From NCBI RefSeq assembly GCF_030371585.1, contig NZ_JAUDCE010000010.1: DNA of 57,597 nt. One strand, written 5' to 3'. This document shows positions 7,831 to 16,123 of this stretch, piece by piece. The notes under the pieces are model-generated. The model was not told where the DNA came from. It saw nothing but the letters and a program-made list of their open reading frames with translations, and searched no databases. Every line of letters starts with the position of its first letter. Position 1 is the stretch's first letter. The translations under genes and the position numbers were made by a program. Source of the stretch: Megamonas hypermegale_A (GTDB lineage Bacteria; Bacillota; Negativicutes; Selenomonadales; Selenomonadaceae).

Positions 7831-7859
7831 AAAAAAGAGATGACAAAAATGCCATCTCT
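7831..7859 (-). terminator. TPP riboswitch expression-platform terminator
   Basis: On the minus strand AGAGATG and CATCTCT enclose a loop of 10 bases and are followed by a run of Ts. Its position 9 bases after the aptamer fits ligand-dependent termination. Confidence 0.75.
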
Positions 7860-7867
7860 GCTTGTTC

Positions 7868-7953
7868 ATCTCATTCCTACGTTGGCATTATCCAAATCAG
7901 GTTATGGGTCGAAGCTTACACTTCCTCTCAGCCGGTGCACCAGCTCCCCGTAT
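7868..7953 (-). promoter_or_regulatory. TPP riboswitch (THI element)
   Basis: On the minus strand the conserved blocks appear in order: ACGGGGAGC, GGCTGAGAGGAAG, GACCCATAACCTGAT, TTGGATAATGCCAACGTAGG and AATGAG. These are the hallmarks of the thiamine pyrophosphate aptamer. It controls thiS-thiF-thiG-thiH: TPP should favour the terminator at 7831-7859. Confidence 0.95.
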
Positions 7954-8004
7954 TGAATTCATAAATATAATATAATTTATTTATGATTTTTTGTCAATAA
8001 GCAA

Positions 8005-8865
8005 TCATGATTTTCCGGCGGGAAACTGACTGATAAACAGCGAGCCGAGAATTAAAATGGCTCCGAGCCACTGAACAGGGCTCATCGGTTCGGCAAGAAG
8101 AAACGTGGATAAGAGTATCGCTGTAACGGGGTCGATATAGCTGAACAGTGCAACCGTCGGCGCAGACAGTTTTTGCAGTGAGGAAAAATACAGTAAGTAG
8201 GCAAAACCTGTATGTATTGCTCCAACCGTCAGTAAAAGCAGCAGGGAAGCAATATCGGCGGACCAGCTGTTGTCCTGATAGACAACGTACGGCAGCAGAA
8301 TGAGCGTGGCGATTATCAACTGAGCGATAGTGCTGTCCATAGCCGAGATATCGTGCAGAAATTTATTGCTGATGATGACGCTGGCATAAAAAGCCGCGGC
8401 GCAGATACCGTAAATGACGCCCTGCATACTGCCGACTCCGGAGCTGAGACCGGTGAAGATGTCGGCAATCAGCATCATGCCAATGAGCGCGAGGATTACG
8501 CAGATTAATTTGCGCCGCGTGAAGCGTTCGTGCAGGAAAAACGGCGATACGAGCACGACGATGGTCGGTGCAAGGTAATAGGTGAGCGTGGCGACGGCAA
8601 TGGTCGTATAGTGATACGCCTGAAACAGGAAAATCCAGTTGAAGCCGATAGCACCGCCGGAAATGAGTAGAATAAGTGCGTTTTTGCGCCAGGCGGAAAA
8701 ATCGAGGGATTTTTTCAGAACTGACATGGCGAATAATAAGACGGCGGCGCCGATAAAACCGCGCACGAGCGCTATCTGGGAACTGGCAAGGTCGATATAG
8801 CGCACGAACAGGCCGATGCTGCCGAAAATCAGCATGGCGGAAATATTTTTTAAAGTTGCGGGCAA
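8005..8865 (-). CDS. DMT-family transporter (EamA type)
   Basis: A 286-residue inner-membrane protein of about ten helices in two EamA repeats, with the drug/metabolite transporter layout. The substrate cannot be read from sequence. The start is taken as TTG at 8865, since AAGGAG lies 8 bases upstream; a GTG at 8874 would overlap that site. It stands alone between the thi leader and two copies of the palindromic repeat. Proximity to the thi operon does not by itself show thiamine-related transport, because the gene lies upstream of the riboswitch. Confidence 0.8.
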   Translation of the reverse strand: MPATLKNISAMLIFGSIGLFVRYIDLASSQIALVRGFIGAAVLLFAMSVLKKSLDFSAWRKNALILLISGGAIGFNWIFLFQAYHYTTIAVATLTYYLAPTIVVLVSPFFLHERFTRRKLICVILALIGMMLIADIFTGLSSGVGSMQGVIYGICAAAFYASVIISNKFLHDISAMDSTIAQLIIATLILLPYVVYQDNSWSADIASLLLLLTVGAIHTGFAYLLYFSSLQKLSAPTVALFSYIDPVTAILLSTFLLAEPMSPVQWLGAILILGSLFISQFPAGKS

Positions 8866-8897
8866 AATAATCACTCCTTAGTAAAATATACAGTATC

Positions 8898-9018
8898 TGT
8901 TATATAAAAATATTGAGGCTGTACAAGCAGAATAATACTTTATATTTGTTCGATGTTGGCACTTAACCTCACTAAATATAAAGTATTATTCTGCTTTAGG
9001 AAATCAACTGATATAACA
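8898..9018 (+). repeat. Palindromic repeat family, copy 1
   Basis: Outer ends TGTTATAT / ATATAACA. The inner perfect 23-bp stem is 8925-8947 with 8974-8996 (AGCAGAATAATACTTTATAT type), and the loop at 8948-8973 carries the conserved CACTTAACCTCAC. Together with copy 2 it fills the 8866-9254 gap between divergent genes. Confidence 0.85.
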
Positions 9019-9087
9019 AGTTATGTGTATTATATCATGTTTTGGACGTAAATGATTTTTTAAGTCGATTTTAACGGGCAAAAATGC

Positions 9088-9093
9088 TATAAT
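9088..9093 (+). promoter_or_regulatory. Candidate promoter for the RNase H gene
   Basis: TGCTATAAT gives an extended -10. The -35 is poor. A transcript starting near 9100 would carry palindromic repeat copy 2 in its leader. Confidence 0.4.
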
Positions 9094-9096
9094 CAT

Positions 9097-9222
9097 TTGT
9101 ACTGATTAAAATAAAAAATCGAGGCTGTATAAGCAGAATAATACTTTATATACGTTCGATGTTGGCACTTAACCTCACTAAATATAAAGTATTATTCTGC
9201 TTTGGGAAATCGATTGGCACAA
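9097..9222 (+). repeat. Palindromic repeat family, copy 2
   Basis: Ends TTGTACTGATT / GATTGGCACAA. The 21-bp perfect stem is 9131-9151 with 9182-9202 and has the same ACTTTATAT variant as copy 1, in the same orientation and only 78 bases away. Confidence 0.85.
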
Positions 9223-9254
9223 CAGATATAATACAGAAGCGCAATGGAGGGTTT

Positions 9255-9842
9255 ATTATAAAGAAAAAATATTATGCGGTGAAAAAAGGTTATCAGACGG
9301 GAATTTTCGATACGTGGGCGCAGTGTCAGAAGCAGACGCAGGGGTTTAAGGGCGCTCTGTTCAAGTCGTTTGCCACGCTGAAGGAAGCGCAGGATTATTT
9401 GAACGACGAGCCGGAGACTGCCGTTTCGGAACGCGATGATGACCGTTATTATATATATGTGGACGGTTCGTATATAAACGGCCGCTACAGCTGGGGCATG
9501 GCGATTTTCCGCTACGGTGAATTAATCGCCACGTACAACGGGCTGGGCAAATCGCCGGACGCCGGAGAACTGCACAATGTCGCCGGTGAAATCGAAGGGG
9601 CGATGGAAGCGGCAAAATGGGCGGCGGCGAACGGTGAGAAAGTCGTCATCTGCCATGATTACATCGGTCTGTCCGAATGGGCGACGGGACGCTGGAAGAC
9701 GAACAGGGAACTGACGAAATATTATGCGCAGTTCATGCAGCCGTATTTGAAATACGTTTCGTTCAAAAAAGTGGCGGGTCATACCGGCGTAGAAGGCAAT
9801 GAGCTTGCCGACAAACTGGCAAAACAGGTTTTAGGCTTATAA
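9255..9842 (+). CDS. rnhA: Ribonuclease HI with N-terminal hybrid-binding domain
   Basis: A protein of about 195 residues that cleaves RNA in RNA-DNA hybrids. It has an N-terminal viroplasmin-like hybrid-binding domain (KKYYAVKKGYQTGIF, about residues 3-45), a linker, and a catalytic RNase H domain. Acidic residues lie in YVDGSY, GEIEGAMEA, and the final NELADKLAK; VAGHTGVEGNE is the usual late motif. No ATG, GTG or TTG is suitably placed after the ribosome-binding site GGAGG (9246-9250): the in-frame codons there are ATT (9255) and ATA (9258), so a rare start is likely. An extended frame upstream only reads through the palindromic repeat. Confidence 0.8.
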   Translation: MIKKKYYAVKKGYQTGIFDTWAQCQKQTQGFKGALFKSFATLKEAQDYLNDEPETAVSERDDDRYYIYVDGSYINGRYSWGMAIFRYGELIATYNGLGKSPDAGELHNVAGEIEGAMEAAKWAAANGEKVVICHDYIGLSEWATGRWKTNRELTKYYAQFMQPYLKYVSFKKVAGHTGVEGNELADKLAKQVLGL

Positions 9843-9860
9843 TTTTCAGGAGGAATAGTT

Positions 9861-10883
9861 TTGGATACTTCACTTACATTAGGTATAGAATCAAGCTGTG
9901 ATGAAACGTCCGTCGCTATACTGCGCGGCGGCAGGGAAATTCTGGCGAACGTCATTTCCACGCAGATACCGGTTCATCGCAAATTCGGCGGCGTAGTGCC
10001 GGAAATCGCATCGCGCAAACATATCGTAAATATCATGCCGGTGCTGGACGAGGCACTGCATGAAGCGGGCGTAACACTTGCCGATATCGACCGCATAGCC
10101 GTAGCGTACGGTCCGGGTCTTGTCGGCGCACTGCTCGTCGGCGTGTCGGCGGCGAAAACGCTGGCATTCGCACTCGATAAACCGCTTGTCGCCGTAAATC
10201 ATCTGGAAGGGCATATTTTCGCCAACTTTCTGTCGCATCCCGATTTGCAGCCGCCGTTTATGGCGCTCGTCGTATCGGGCGGCCATACGTCGCTCGTGCA
10301 TGTAAAGGATTACAATCATTTCAGCCTGATGGGACAAACACGCGACGATGCCGCCGGTGAAGCGTTTGACAAAGTAGCGCGCGTCATGGGGCTGCCGTAT
10401 CCGGGCGGGCCGCAGATTGACAAATTGGCGAAAGAAGGCAACCCTGACGCAATAGATTTCCCGATGGCGTTGAACGAAAAGGGTAATTATGAATTCAGCT
10501 TCAGCGGGTTGAAATCGGCGGTGCTCAATTATTTAAACAGCATGAATTTGAAACATATAGAAATAAACAAAGCCGACGTGGCGGCTTCATTCCAGAAATC
10601 GGTCGTGAATATTCTCGTGCATAAAGCGGTGGAGGCAGCGCGTCAGACAGGCATGAAAAAACTCGTCCTGGCAGGCGGCGTAGCAGCCAACAGTTCGCTG
10701 GAAGAACATCTGCGCCGGGCTGCCGAAGAAAGTAATCTGGAGTTTTATTATCCGAGCAAAATTCTTTGTACGGATAATGCCGCAATGATTGCCTGCCGCG
10801 GCTATTATCAGGCACTTGCCGGTCAGTTTGCAGGTAGCGATTTAAACGCCGTACCGTATCTGGAACTTACGGATAGAGAATAA
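9861..10883 (+). CDS. tsaD: tRNA N6-adenosine threonylcarbamoyltransferase
   Basis: A 340-residue ASKHA-fold protein that transfers threonylcarbamoyl to A37 of ANN-decoding tRNAs, with TsaB and TsaE. It has GIESSCDET at residues 8-16, the metal-binding H114 and H118 in NHLEGH, and VSGGHT in the middle. It starts with TTG at 9861 behind AGGAGG. Length is normal. It follows the RNase H gene by 18 bases and may share its transcript. Confidence 0.93.
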   Translation: MDTSLTLGIESSCDETSVAILRGGREILANVISTQIPVHRKFGGVVPEIASRKHIVNIMPVLDEALHEAGVTLADIDRIAVAYGPGLVGALLVGVSAAKTLAFALDKPLVAVNHLEGHIFANFLSHPDLQPPFMALVVSGGHTSLVHVKDYNHFSLMGQTRDDAAGEAFDKVARVMGLPYPGGPQIDKLAKEGNPDAIDFPMALNEKGNYEFSFSGLKSAVLNYLNSMNLKHIEINKADVAASFQKSVVNILVHKAVEAARQTGMKKLVLAGGVAANSSLEEHLRRAAEESNLEFYYPSKILCTDNAAMIACRGYYQALAGQFAGSDLNAVPYLELTDRE

Positions 10884-10890
10884 ATATCCG

Positions 10891-11011
10891 TTGTGCTAGT
10901 AAAACATCGAGCCTGTAGCCAGCAGTATAATAGTTTATATTCGCTGCCTGTTGTCACTTAACCTCACTAAATATAAACTATTATACTGCTTGGGAAAATC
11001 AACCAGCACAA
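10891..11011 (+). repeat. Palindromic repeat family, copy 3
   Basis: Ends TTGTGCTAGT / AACCAGCACAA. The 20-bp perfect stem is 10921-10940 with 10971-10990. The first half of the loop differs from other copies (TCGCTGCCTGTTG), while CACTTAACCTCAC is kept. It sits between the convergent genes tsaD and mnmA. Confidence 0.85.
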
Positions 11012-11036
11012 TAGATAATAAATATAAAAAATAAAT

Positions 11037-11073
11037 AAAAAACAGCTATCATTTTTATTGATAGCTGTTTTTT
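11037..11073. terminator. Bidirectional terminator between tsaD and mnmA
   Basis: AACAGCTATCA (11041-11051) and TGATAGCTGTT (11059-11069) are flanked by A and T runs, so it works on both strands. Confidence 0.8.
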
Positions 11074-11075
11074 AT

Positions 11076-12143
11076 TTATTTTATTACCTGTTTGATTACC
11101 CCGCCGCCGACGAGGATTTCACCGTCGTAAAAGACGACGGACTGTCCCGGTGTTACGGCGCGCTGTTTTTCCTTGAATATGACTTTGGCCAGGCGGCCGT
11201 CAGCCAATGGGCTTACTTCACATTCACATTCGCGGCTGCCGTAGCGGATTTTCGCTGTCGTCGTGAATGGAGCGGTAAAATCGTCTTTTGTGATGAAGTT
11301 CAGATTTTGCGCCACAAGCCCTTGCGCAAGCGTGGCGCTGTTTTCGCCGACGATGACGCGGCTGTATTTTACGTCAAGGCCTGTAACGTAAAGCGGATGG
11401 GCGGCGGCAATGCCGAGCCCCTTGCGCTGACCGACGGTGTAGAGCGGTACGCCTTCATGGCGGCCGAGTACATTGCCTTCCGTATCGACGATATCGCCCG
11501 CTTTGAGGATATGCGGCGCTTTGGTTTTGATATACGCCTTATAATCGTCATTCGGAATAAAGCAGATTTCCTGACTTTCCGGTTTATGGGCGACGGGAAG
11601 GTCGAGTTTTTCCGCCAGCTGGCGCGTCTGTGTTTTCGTGTAATTGCCGAGCGGCAGCAGAAAATGTTCCAGTGCAAACTGATTTAAAGTATATAGAACG
11701 TACGACTGGTCCTTATGCGTGTCCAGCCCTTTTTTCAAAACGTAGCGGCGGTAATTTTCGTCGTATTCGATGCGGGCGTAATGGCCGGTGGCTACGGCGT
11801 CGGCGCCGAGCTTTAAGCAGTCCTCCAGCAATGCGCCGAATTTTATTTTATTATTGCAGGCAACACACGGATTGGGTGTTCTGCCGCGGGCGTATTCGCG
11901 GATAAAGTAGTTGATGACGTTTTTTTGAAATTCAGCATGATAATTTACGACGTAATGCTTGATGCCGAGCGTGTCAGCCACTTTTTTCGCATCGGCGACT
12001 GCCGTTGAGCCGCCAGCTTCGCGCGAGTCGTCGCTGAGTGTCATGGTTACGCCGAACACATCATAACCCTGCTCGAGCAGAAGTGCCGCCGTCAGCGAAC
12101 TGTCGACGCCGCCGCTCATGGCTACGGCTATTTTTTTCTTCAT
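11076..12143 (-). CDS. mnmA: tRNA-specific 2-thiouridylase
   Basis: A 355-residue enzyme that thiolates U34 of the Lys, Glu and Gln tRNAs using sulfur relayed from a cysteine desulfurase. The PP-loop AMSGGVDSS is at residues 8-16. The catalytic cysteines lie in NPCVACN and SQEICFIP. The ATG at 12143 is preceded by a weak purine-rich site. It is the last gene of a likely dut-rarA-mnmA operon, 77 bases after rarA. Confidence 0.94.
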   Translation of the reverse strand: MKKKIAVAMSGGVDSSLTAALLLEQGYDVFGVTMTLSDDSREAGGSTAVADAKKVADTLGIKHYVVNYHAEFQKNVINYFIREYARGRTPNPCVACNNKIKFGALLEDCLKLGADAVATGHYARIEYDENYRRYVLKKGLDTHKDQSYVLYTLNQFALEHFLLPLGNYTKTQTRQLAEKLDLPVAHKPESQEICFIPNDDYKAYIKTKAPHILKAGDIVDTEGNVLGRHEGVPLYTVGQRKGLGIAAAHPLYVTGLDVKYSRVIVGENSATLAQGLVAQNLNFITKDDFTAPFTTTAKIRYGSRECECEVSPLADGRLAKVIFKEKQRAVTPGQSVVFYDGEILVGGGVIKQVIK

Positions 12144-12220
12144 AGATATTCCTCGCTTTAATTCATACTATATAACTAAGATTTATTCAATATTAGCAGA
12201 ACGGATGCTTTTTGTCAAAA

Positions 12221-13567
12221 TTATTTTTTCAGCTGCGCGCAGAATTGCAGATACTGGCTGATGTTTTTTTCGTAGCCGTTCGTCGTCGGAGTGTAATATT
12301 TCGTGCCCTTCATTTTAGCGGGCAGATAATCCTGTTTGACGATATGGTACGGGTAATCGTGCGCGTATTTGTAGTTTACGCCGTGGCCGAGCTTGGCGGC
12401 TCCCTTGTAATGGCAGTCGCGCAGATGGACAGGAACAGGACCGCAGTCTTTGGCGCGTACATCGGCGAGCGCCTTGTCGATGGCGAGATAGCTAGCATTG
12501 CTTTTCGGCGCGCTGGCGACGTACGTTACGGCCTGTGCCAGCGGAATTCGCGCTTCCGGCATGCCGACGAACTGCACCGCTTGTACGGCCGCCATAGCGA
12601 CGACGAGTGCCTGCGGGTCGGCGTTGCCCACGTCTTCGGAAGCGCAGATGGCGATGCGGCGGGCGATGAAATTTACATCCTCACCGGCGGCGAGCATTCT
12701 CGCCAGATAGTGAATGGCGGCATCCGGGTCGCTGCCGCGCATGCTCTTGATAAAGGCGGAAACGATATCATAATGATTGTCGCCGTTTTTGTCGTATTTC
12801 TGAATGCGTTCGCTGACAATCGAATTTACGATGTTTTCATCAATTATATTATTATTTTCATGAGCGATATCGCCTGCCTGCTCCAGAATATTGAGAGCAA
12901 TGCGTGCATCGCCGCTGGCAAACTGGGCGATGGCGGCTAGAATTTTTTCTGTGCATTTGAAATTGTGTCTGCCCAATCCCCGCTCGTTGTCCGTCAGCGC
13001 CATTTGCAGTATTTTTTCGATATGCTCGTCCGTCAGCGGTTGCAGCGAAATGACGCGGACGCGCGACAATAGGGCGTGATTTACTTCAAAATACGGATTT
13101 TCCGTAGTAGCGCCGATTAAGATGATGCGTCCGTCCTCAACGTACGGCAGAAGTACATCCTGCTGTGCCTTATTGAAGCGGTGGATTTCGTCGAGGAAAA
13201 TAATGGTGCGCTTATGGTAGAATTTGCGCTGTTCATTCGCTTTATCAATCAGTTTGCGCACGTCGTTTATGCCGGAAGCGACGGCGTTCAGCCGCTCGAA
13301 GTTGCTTTTCGTCATATTGGCAATCATTTTGGCGAGCGTCGTCTTGCCCGTTCCCGGAGGTCCGTACAAAATCAGGGACGGGATTTTGTCTTCTTCAATC
13401 ATGCGGCGCAGAAATTTTCCCTTGCCGAGTATCTGCTCCTGTCCTACGTATTCGTCGAAATTGCGCGGCCGCATACGGGCGGCGAGCGGGCTGTAATTTA
13501 CAAGTTCATTATTTTCTGCAGTATTGTTTTCCGGCAGGCTGGCCGAAAATAAATCCAAAGTTTCCAT
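12221..13567 (-). CDS. rarA: Replication-associated recombination AAA+ ATPase
   Basis: A 448-residue AAA+ protein of the RarA/MgsA/WRNIP1 family, which acts at stalled replication forks. Walker A is GPPGTGKTT near residue 70, Walker B and box II are FLDEIHRFNKAQQD, and the sensor-1 GATTENPYF is present. The C-terminal tetramerisation domain is complete. It starts 2 bases after the dut stop codon, so translation is probably coupled. A terminator is not visible before mnmA. Confidence 0.92.
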   Translation of the reverse strand: METLDLFSASLPENNTAENNELVNYSPLAARMRPRNFDEYVGQEQILGKGKFLRRMIEEDKIPSLILYGPPGTGKTTLAKMIANMTKSNFERLNAVASGINDVRKLIDKANEQRKFYHKRTIIFLDEIHRFNKAQQDVLLPYVEDGRIILIGATTENPYFEVNHALLSRVRVISLQPLTDEHIEKILQMALTDNERGLGRHNFKCTEKILAAIAQFASGDARIALNILEQAGDIAHENNNIIDENIVNSIVSERIQKYDKNGDNHYDIVSAFIKSMRGSDPDAAIHYLARMLAAGEDVNFIARRIAICASEDVGNADPQALVVAMAAVQAVQFVGMPEARIPLAQAVTYVASAPKSNASYLAIDKALADVRAKDCGPVPVHLRDCHYKGAAKLGHGVNYKYAHDYPYHIVKQDYLPAKMKGTKYYTPTTNGYEKNISQYLQFCAQLKK

Positions 13568-13569
13568 AA

Positions 13570-14019
13570 TTACTCTCCTGTCGAACCGAAGCCGCCCTGG
13601 CGGATACTGTCGTTGGCAATATCATCGTCCACGGTCAGAAATTTGTAGAAAATAGCCTGAGCGATGCGCATGCCCTTTTGAATGAATACGTCCTCTGTAC
13701 CGAAATTGATTAGCCCAATCATGATATGGCCTTCGTTGTCGGGATTGTTGTAATAGTCGGCGTCGATTACGCCCTGCGAATTTATGAGATTTAAATGTTT
13801 TTTGAAGGCAAGACTGGAGCGGATATGGATACCGAGATATTCATCATCCTGCATATACGCTTTAAGACCGGTGGCGATAACGCCGCATTGACCGGCTTTG
13901 ATGAGTTTGTCCTGCGCCGCTTCTAAATCGTAGCCTGCCGATTTGGCCGTTTTGCGCACGGGCAGATGGATATCTTTGTCTTTATAGTCGGAAATTATTT
14001 CAAAACCGCGTTTACGCAT
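13570..14019 (-). CDS. dut: dUTP diphosphatase
   Basis: A 149-residue trimeric dUTPase that keeps uracil out of DNA and supplies dUMP. The five conserved motifs are present: SAGYDLEA, RSSLAFKK, VIDADYYNNP, GMRIAQAIF and the C-terminal glycine-rich GGFGSTGE. The third motif is slightly divergent (Y in place of the usual G after the second Y). It is the first gene of the dut-rarA-mnmA unit, with palindromic repeat copy 4 just upstream. Confidence 0.9.
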   Translation of the reverse strand: MRKRGFEIISDYKDKDIHLPVRKTAKSAGYDLEAAQDKLIKAGQCGVIATGLKAYMQDDEYLGIHIRSSLAFKKHLNLINSQGVIDADYYNNPDNEGHIMIGLINFGTEDVFIQKGMRIAQAIFYKFLTVDDDIANDSIRQGGFGSTGE

Positions 14020-14049
14020 AAAATCACCTCAAGAATTATTGAATTTACT

Positions 14050-14173
14050 TATTGTGCTGGTAAAACACAGAGCTTGTGCCAGCAGTATAATACTTTATAT
14101 TCGTTCGATGTTGGCACTTAACCTCACTTAATATAAAGTATTATACTGCTGTAGAAAATTAACCGGCACAATA
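14050..14173 (+). repeat. Palindromic repeat family, copy 4
   Basis: Ends TATTGTGCTGGT / AACCGGCACAATA, with a perfect inverted outer repeat. The 20-bp perfect stem is 14081-14100 with 14131-14150 (ACTTTATAT variant). It lies between tRNA-Cys and dut. Confidence 0.85.
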
Positions 14174-14237
14174 GGATTAAATTTTATTCAGAATACAAAA
14201 AAAGCACTGTGCATATACACAGTGCGTTATCTTCGTT

Positions 14238-14312
<75 letters not shown>

Positions 14313-14315
14313 GTC

Positions 14316-14390
14316 TGGAGCGGAAAACGAGGCTCGAACTCGCGACCCCCACCTTGGCAAGGTGGTGCTCTACCACTGAGCTACTTCCGC
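14316..14390 (-). tRNA. tRNA-Gly (GCC)
   Basis: Minus strand, 3 bases upstream of tRNA-Cys. Acceptor GCGGAAG pairs with TTTCCGC (last pair G-U), the anticodon loop is TTGCCAA, the T-loop is TTCGAGC, and CCA is encoded. The pair is probably co-transcribed. Confidence 0.95.
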
Positions 14391-14536
14391 ATTTGACTTG
14401 TTTTTTTGCTTCGCTGTATCAGCGACATGTATTATTATATCCATACCATATGGTTTTGTCAACAACTTTTTTAAAAAATTTTTCAGTTTGTGTATTTTTA
14501 GGGATAAACGCTTTAACAGCAAGGCTTTCGTCAGAG

Positions 14537-14573
14537 AAAAAGCCGCACGGAAATTTTTCCGTTACGGCTTTTT
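14537..14573 (-). terminator. Terminator of the 14594 gene
   Basis: On the minus strand AAAGCCGTAACGGAAA pairs with TTTCCGTGCGGCTTT, followed by Ts. It ends the gene at 14594-14938. Confidence 0.7.
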
Positions 14574-14593
14574 ATAAAAATTTTTCTGCTGTA

Positions 14594-14938
14594 TTAGAGG
14601 ACTTCGGAGAAATAAATTACAGTAACGATATCATCCATAGTGATACGGCGTTTGTAAATTTCTTCAAAATCGAGGCGCAGACCTTCTGTCGTGTTTATCT
14701 CCGGATTTTGATGACCCAAATCGGCGGACGTCAGCTCGGAAAATTTCTTTACGCGCACTTTATCAATGAAAGCCGTGTAGAGTTTTTTCTTCACTTCGTA
14801 CTTTTTGCCAGTCGTAATCCAGACAATGGAGCTTTCCGGATACTGTTTGCGGACGTCGCCCAAGCGGACGGTGCAGTTTTTTTTGCGCGCCATGAGCAGT
14901 TTTTCGTGTTTCGGCGCCTGGAAATTCAATGACATCAT
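14594..14938 (-). CDS. Small protein, probable PUA/ASCH-like fold
   Basis: A 114-residue basic protein. The mid-part (PESSIVWITTGKKYEVKKKLYTAFIDKVRVKKF in two strands) and its ending (DIVTVIYFSEVL) suggest a small beta-barrel of the ASCH/PUA type, which often binds RNA, but I cannot confirm the family. Two adjacent ATGs (14938 and 14935) lie 9 bases after AGGAG; an ATG at 14947 touches that site and is unlikely. It is a single gene, divergent from birA, with its own terminator. Confidence 0.55.
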   Translation of the reverse strand: MMSLNFQAPKHEKLLMARKKNCTVRLGDVRKQYPESSIVWITTGKKYEVKKKLYTAFIDKVRVKKFSELTSADLGHQNPEINTTEGLRLDFEEIYKRRITMDDIVTVIYFSEVL

Positions 14939-15045
14939 AAAATTCATCTCCTATATAATGATTTGATTTTAATTTTTTGGTTTGTATATTTAATTAGCGA
15001 AAAGGTAGTCAAAATCCTTTTTTTACGAAAAATTTACTGAATTTG

Positions 15046-15074
15046 TTGCGTATCTTGCCTGCATAAGATATTAT
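15046..15074 (+). promoter_or_regulatory. Promoter of the birA-coaX-dusB unit
   Basis: TTGCGT (15046-15051) and TATTAT (15069-15074) with a 17-base spacer, about 50 bases before the birA ATG. Confidence 0.55.
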
Positions 15075-15123
15075 ATAGGTTAGAAATTATTAAGTGTTAT
15101 TTTTGGAGAAAAGAGGCTGTGCC

Positions 15124-16095
15124 ATGCGTTCACAGATTTTGAATTTGTTAAAGCAAGCCGGCGACAATTTTCTGTCGGGAGAATATCTGGCAGAAACATT
15201 GAATGTATCGCGTACTGCTATTTGGAAGCATATAAAAGCATTGCGCGACAGCGGCTACGATATTGAAAGCGTGCCGCGAAACGGTTACCGGCTGCTGCAT
15301 TCACCCGATTTACTGTCGGCGGAGGAAGTGAAAAATTCTCTGTCCACGAAGATACTGGGTTCTGATATAAAATATTTCACGACGACGGATTCGACGAATA
15401 ATCAGGCGAAAAAACTGGCTCTGGACGGAGCTGTAGACGGGACAATCGTCATCAGCGAGGAGCAAAATGGCGGCAGAGGCCGTCTGTCGCGGTCGTTTTT
15501 CTGCCCTAAATATAAAGGCATCTGGTTTTCGGTGATACTGCGTCCCGATTTTCTGCCGCAGGAAGCGCCGAAATGCACTTTGCTGGCGGCTGTGGCGGTG
15601 ACGAAAGCCATTTACGACGTTACGGGCGTTAAAGTCGGCATCAAGTGGCCGAATGATATCCTGTACAACGGCAAGAAGCTTGTCGGTATTCTGACGGAAA
15701 TGAGTGCGGAAATGGAACGCATTAATTATATTGTCCTCGGTATCGGGATTGATGTGAATATTTCCGTTGAGGAAACGCCGGAGGATATCCGGGATATTAT
15801 GACGTCGCTGAGCCAGATAACGGGCAAGAAAGTTTCGCGTCTGGAACTTTTAAATAAACTCTTGTATCATCTGGAACAATTATATATAATGGCACAGAAG
15901 CAGAGTTTTGCACCAATCCTTGATGAATGGCGAAAATATTCGATTACCTTAAATCAGGAAATAAAAGTAATCAGCGGAAATGATGTTACATACGGAGAAG
16001 CTGTGGACATTGATGACGACGGTGCATTACTTGTAAAAATAAATGGACAAATAAAACGCGTGTTAGCAGGCGACGTGTCGATACGGCCTAGATGA
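15124..16095 (+). CDS. birA: Bifunctional biotin-protein ligase / repressor
   Basis: A 323-residue protein that activates biotin to biotinyl-AMP and attaches it to carboxyl-carrier proteins. An N-terminal winged helix (about residues 1-60; SGEYLAETLNVSRTAIWKHI) indicates it also represses biotin genes. The catalytic GGRGRLSR lies near residue 115, KWPNDILYNGKKLVGIL follows, and the C-terminal domain is present. The ATG at 15124 is preferred for matching the family N-terminus. Biotinylated decarboxylases are typical of anaerobic Negativicutes, but the targets are not in this window. Confidence 0.92.
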   Translation: MRSQILNLLKQAGDNFLSGEYLAETLNVSRTAIWKHIKALRDSGYDIESVPRNGYRLLHSPDLLSAEEVKNSLSTKILGSDIKYFTTTDSTNNQAKKLALDGAVDGTIVISEEQNGGRGRLSRSFFCPKYKGIWFSVILRPDFLPQEAPKCTLLAAVAVTKAIYDVTGVKVGIKWPNDILYNGKKLVGILTEMSAEMERINYIVLGIGIDVNISVEETPEDIRDIMTSLSQITGKKVSRLELLNKLLYHLEQLYIMAQKQSFAPILDEWRKYSITLNQEIKVISGNDVTYGEAVDIDDDGALLVKINGQIKRVLAGDVSIRPR

Positions 16096-16123
16096 ACCGC
16101 TAAACTCGCAGATGGAGGAGAAA

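Noticed and set aside
9159..9254. Longer N-terminus for RNase H starting inside the palindrome
   Set aside because: The extra residues merely translate the repeat; the same peptide-like reading appears in front of ispF and metY where other copies lie. The ribosome-binding site at 9246 marks the real start.
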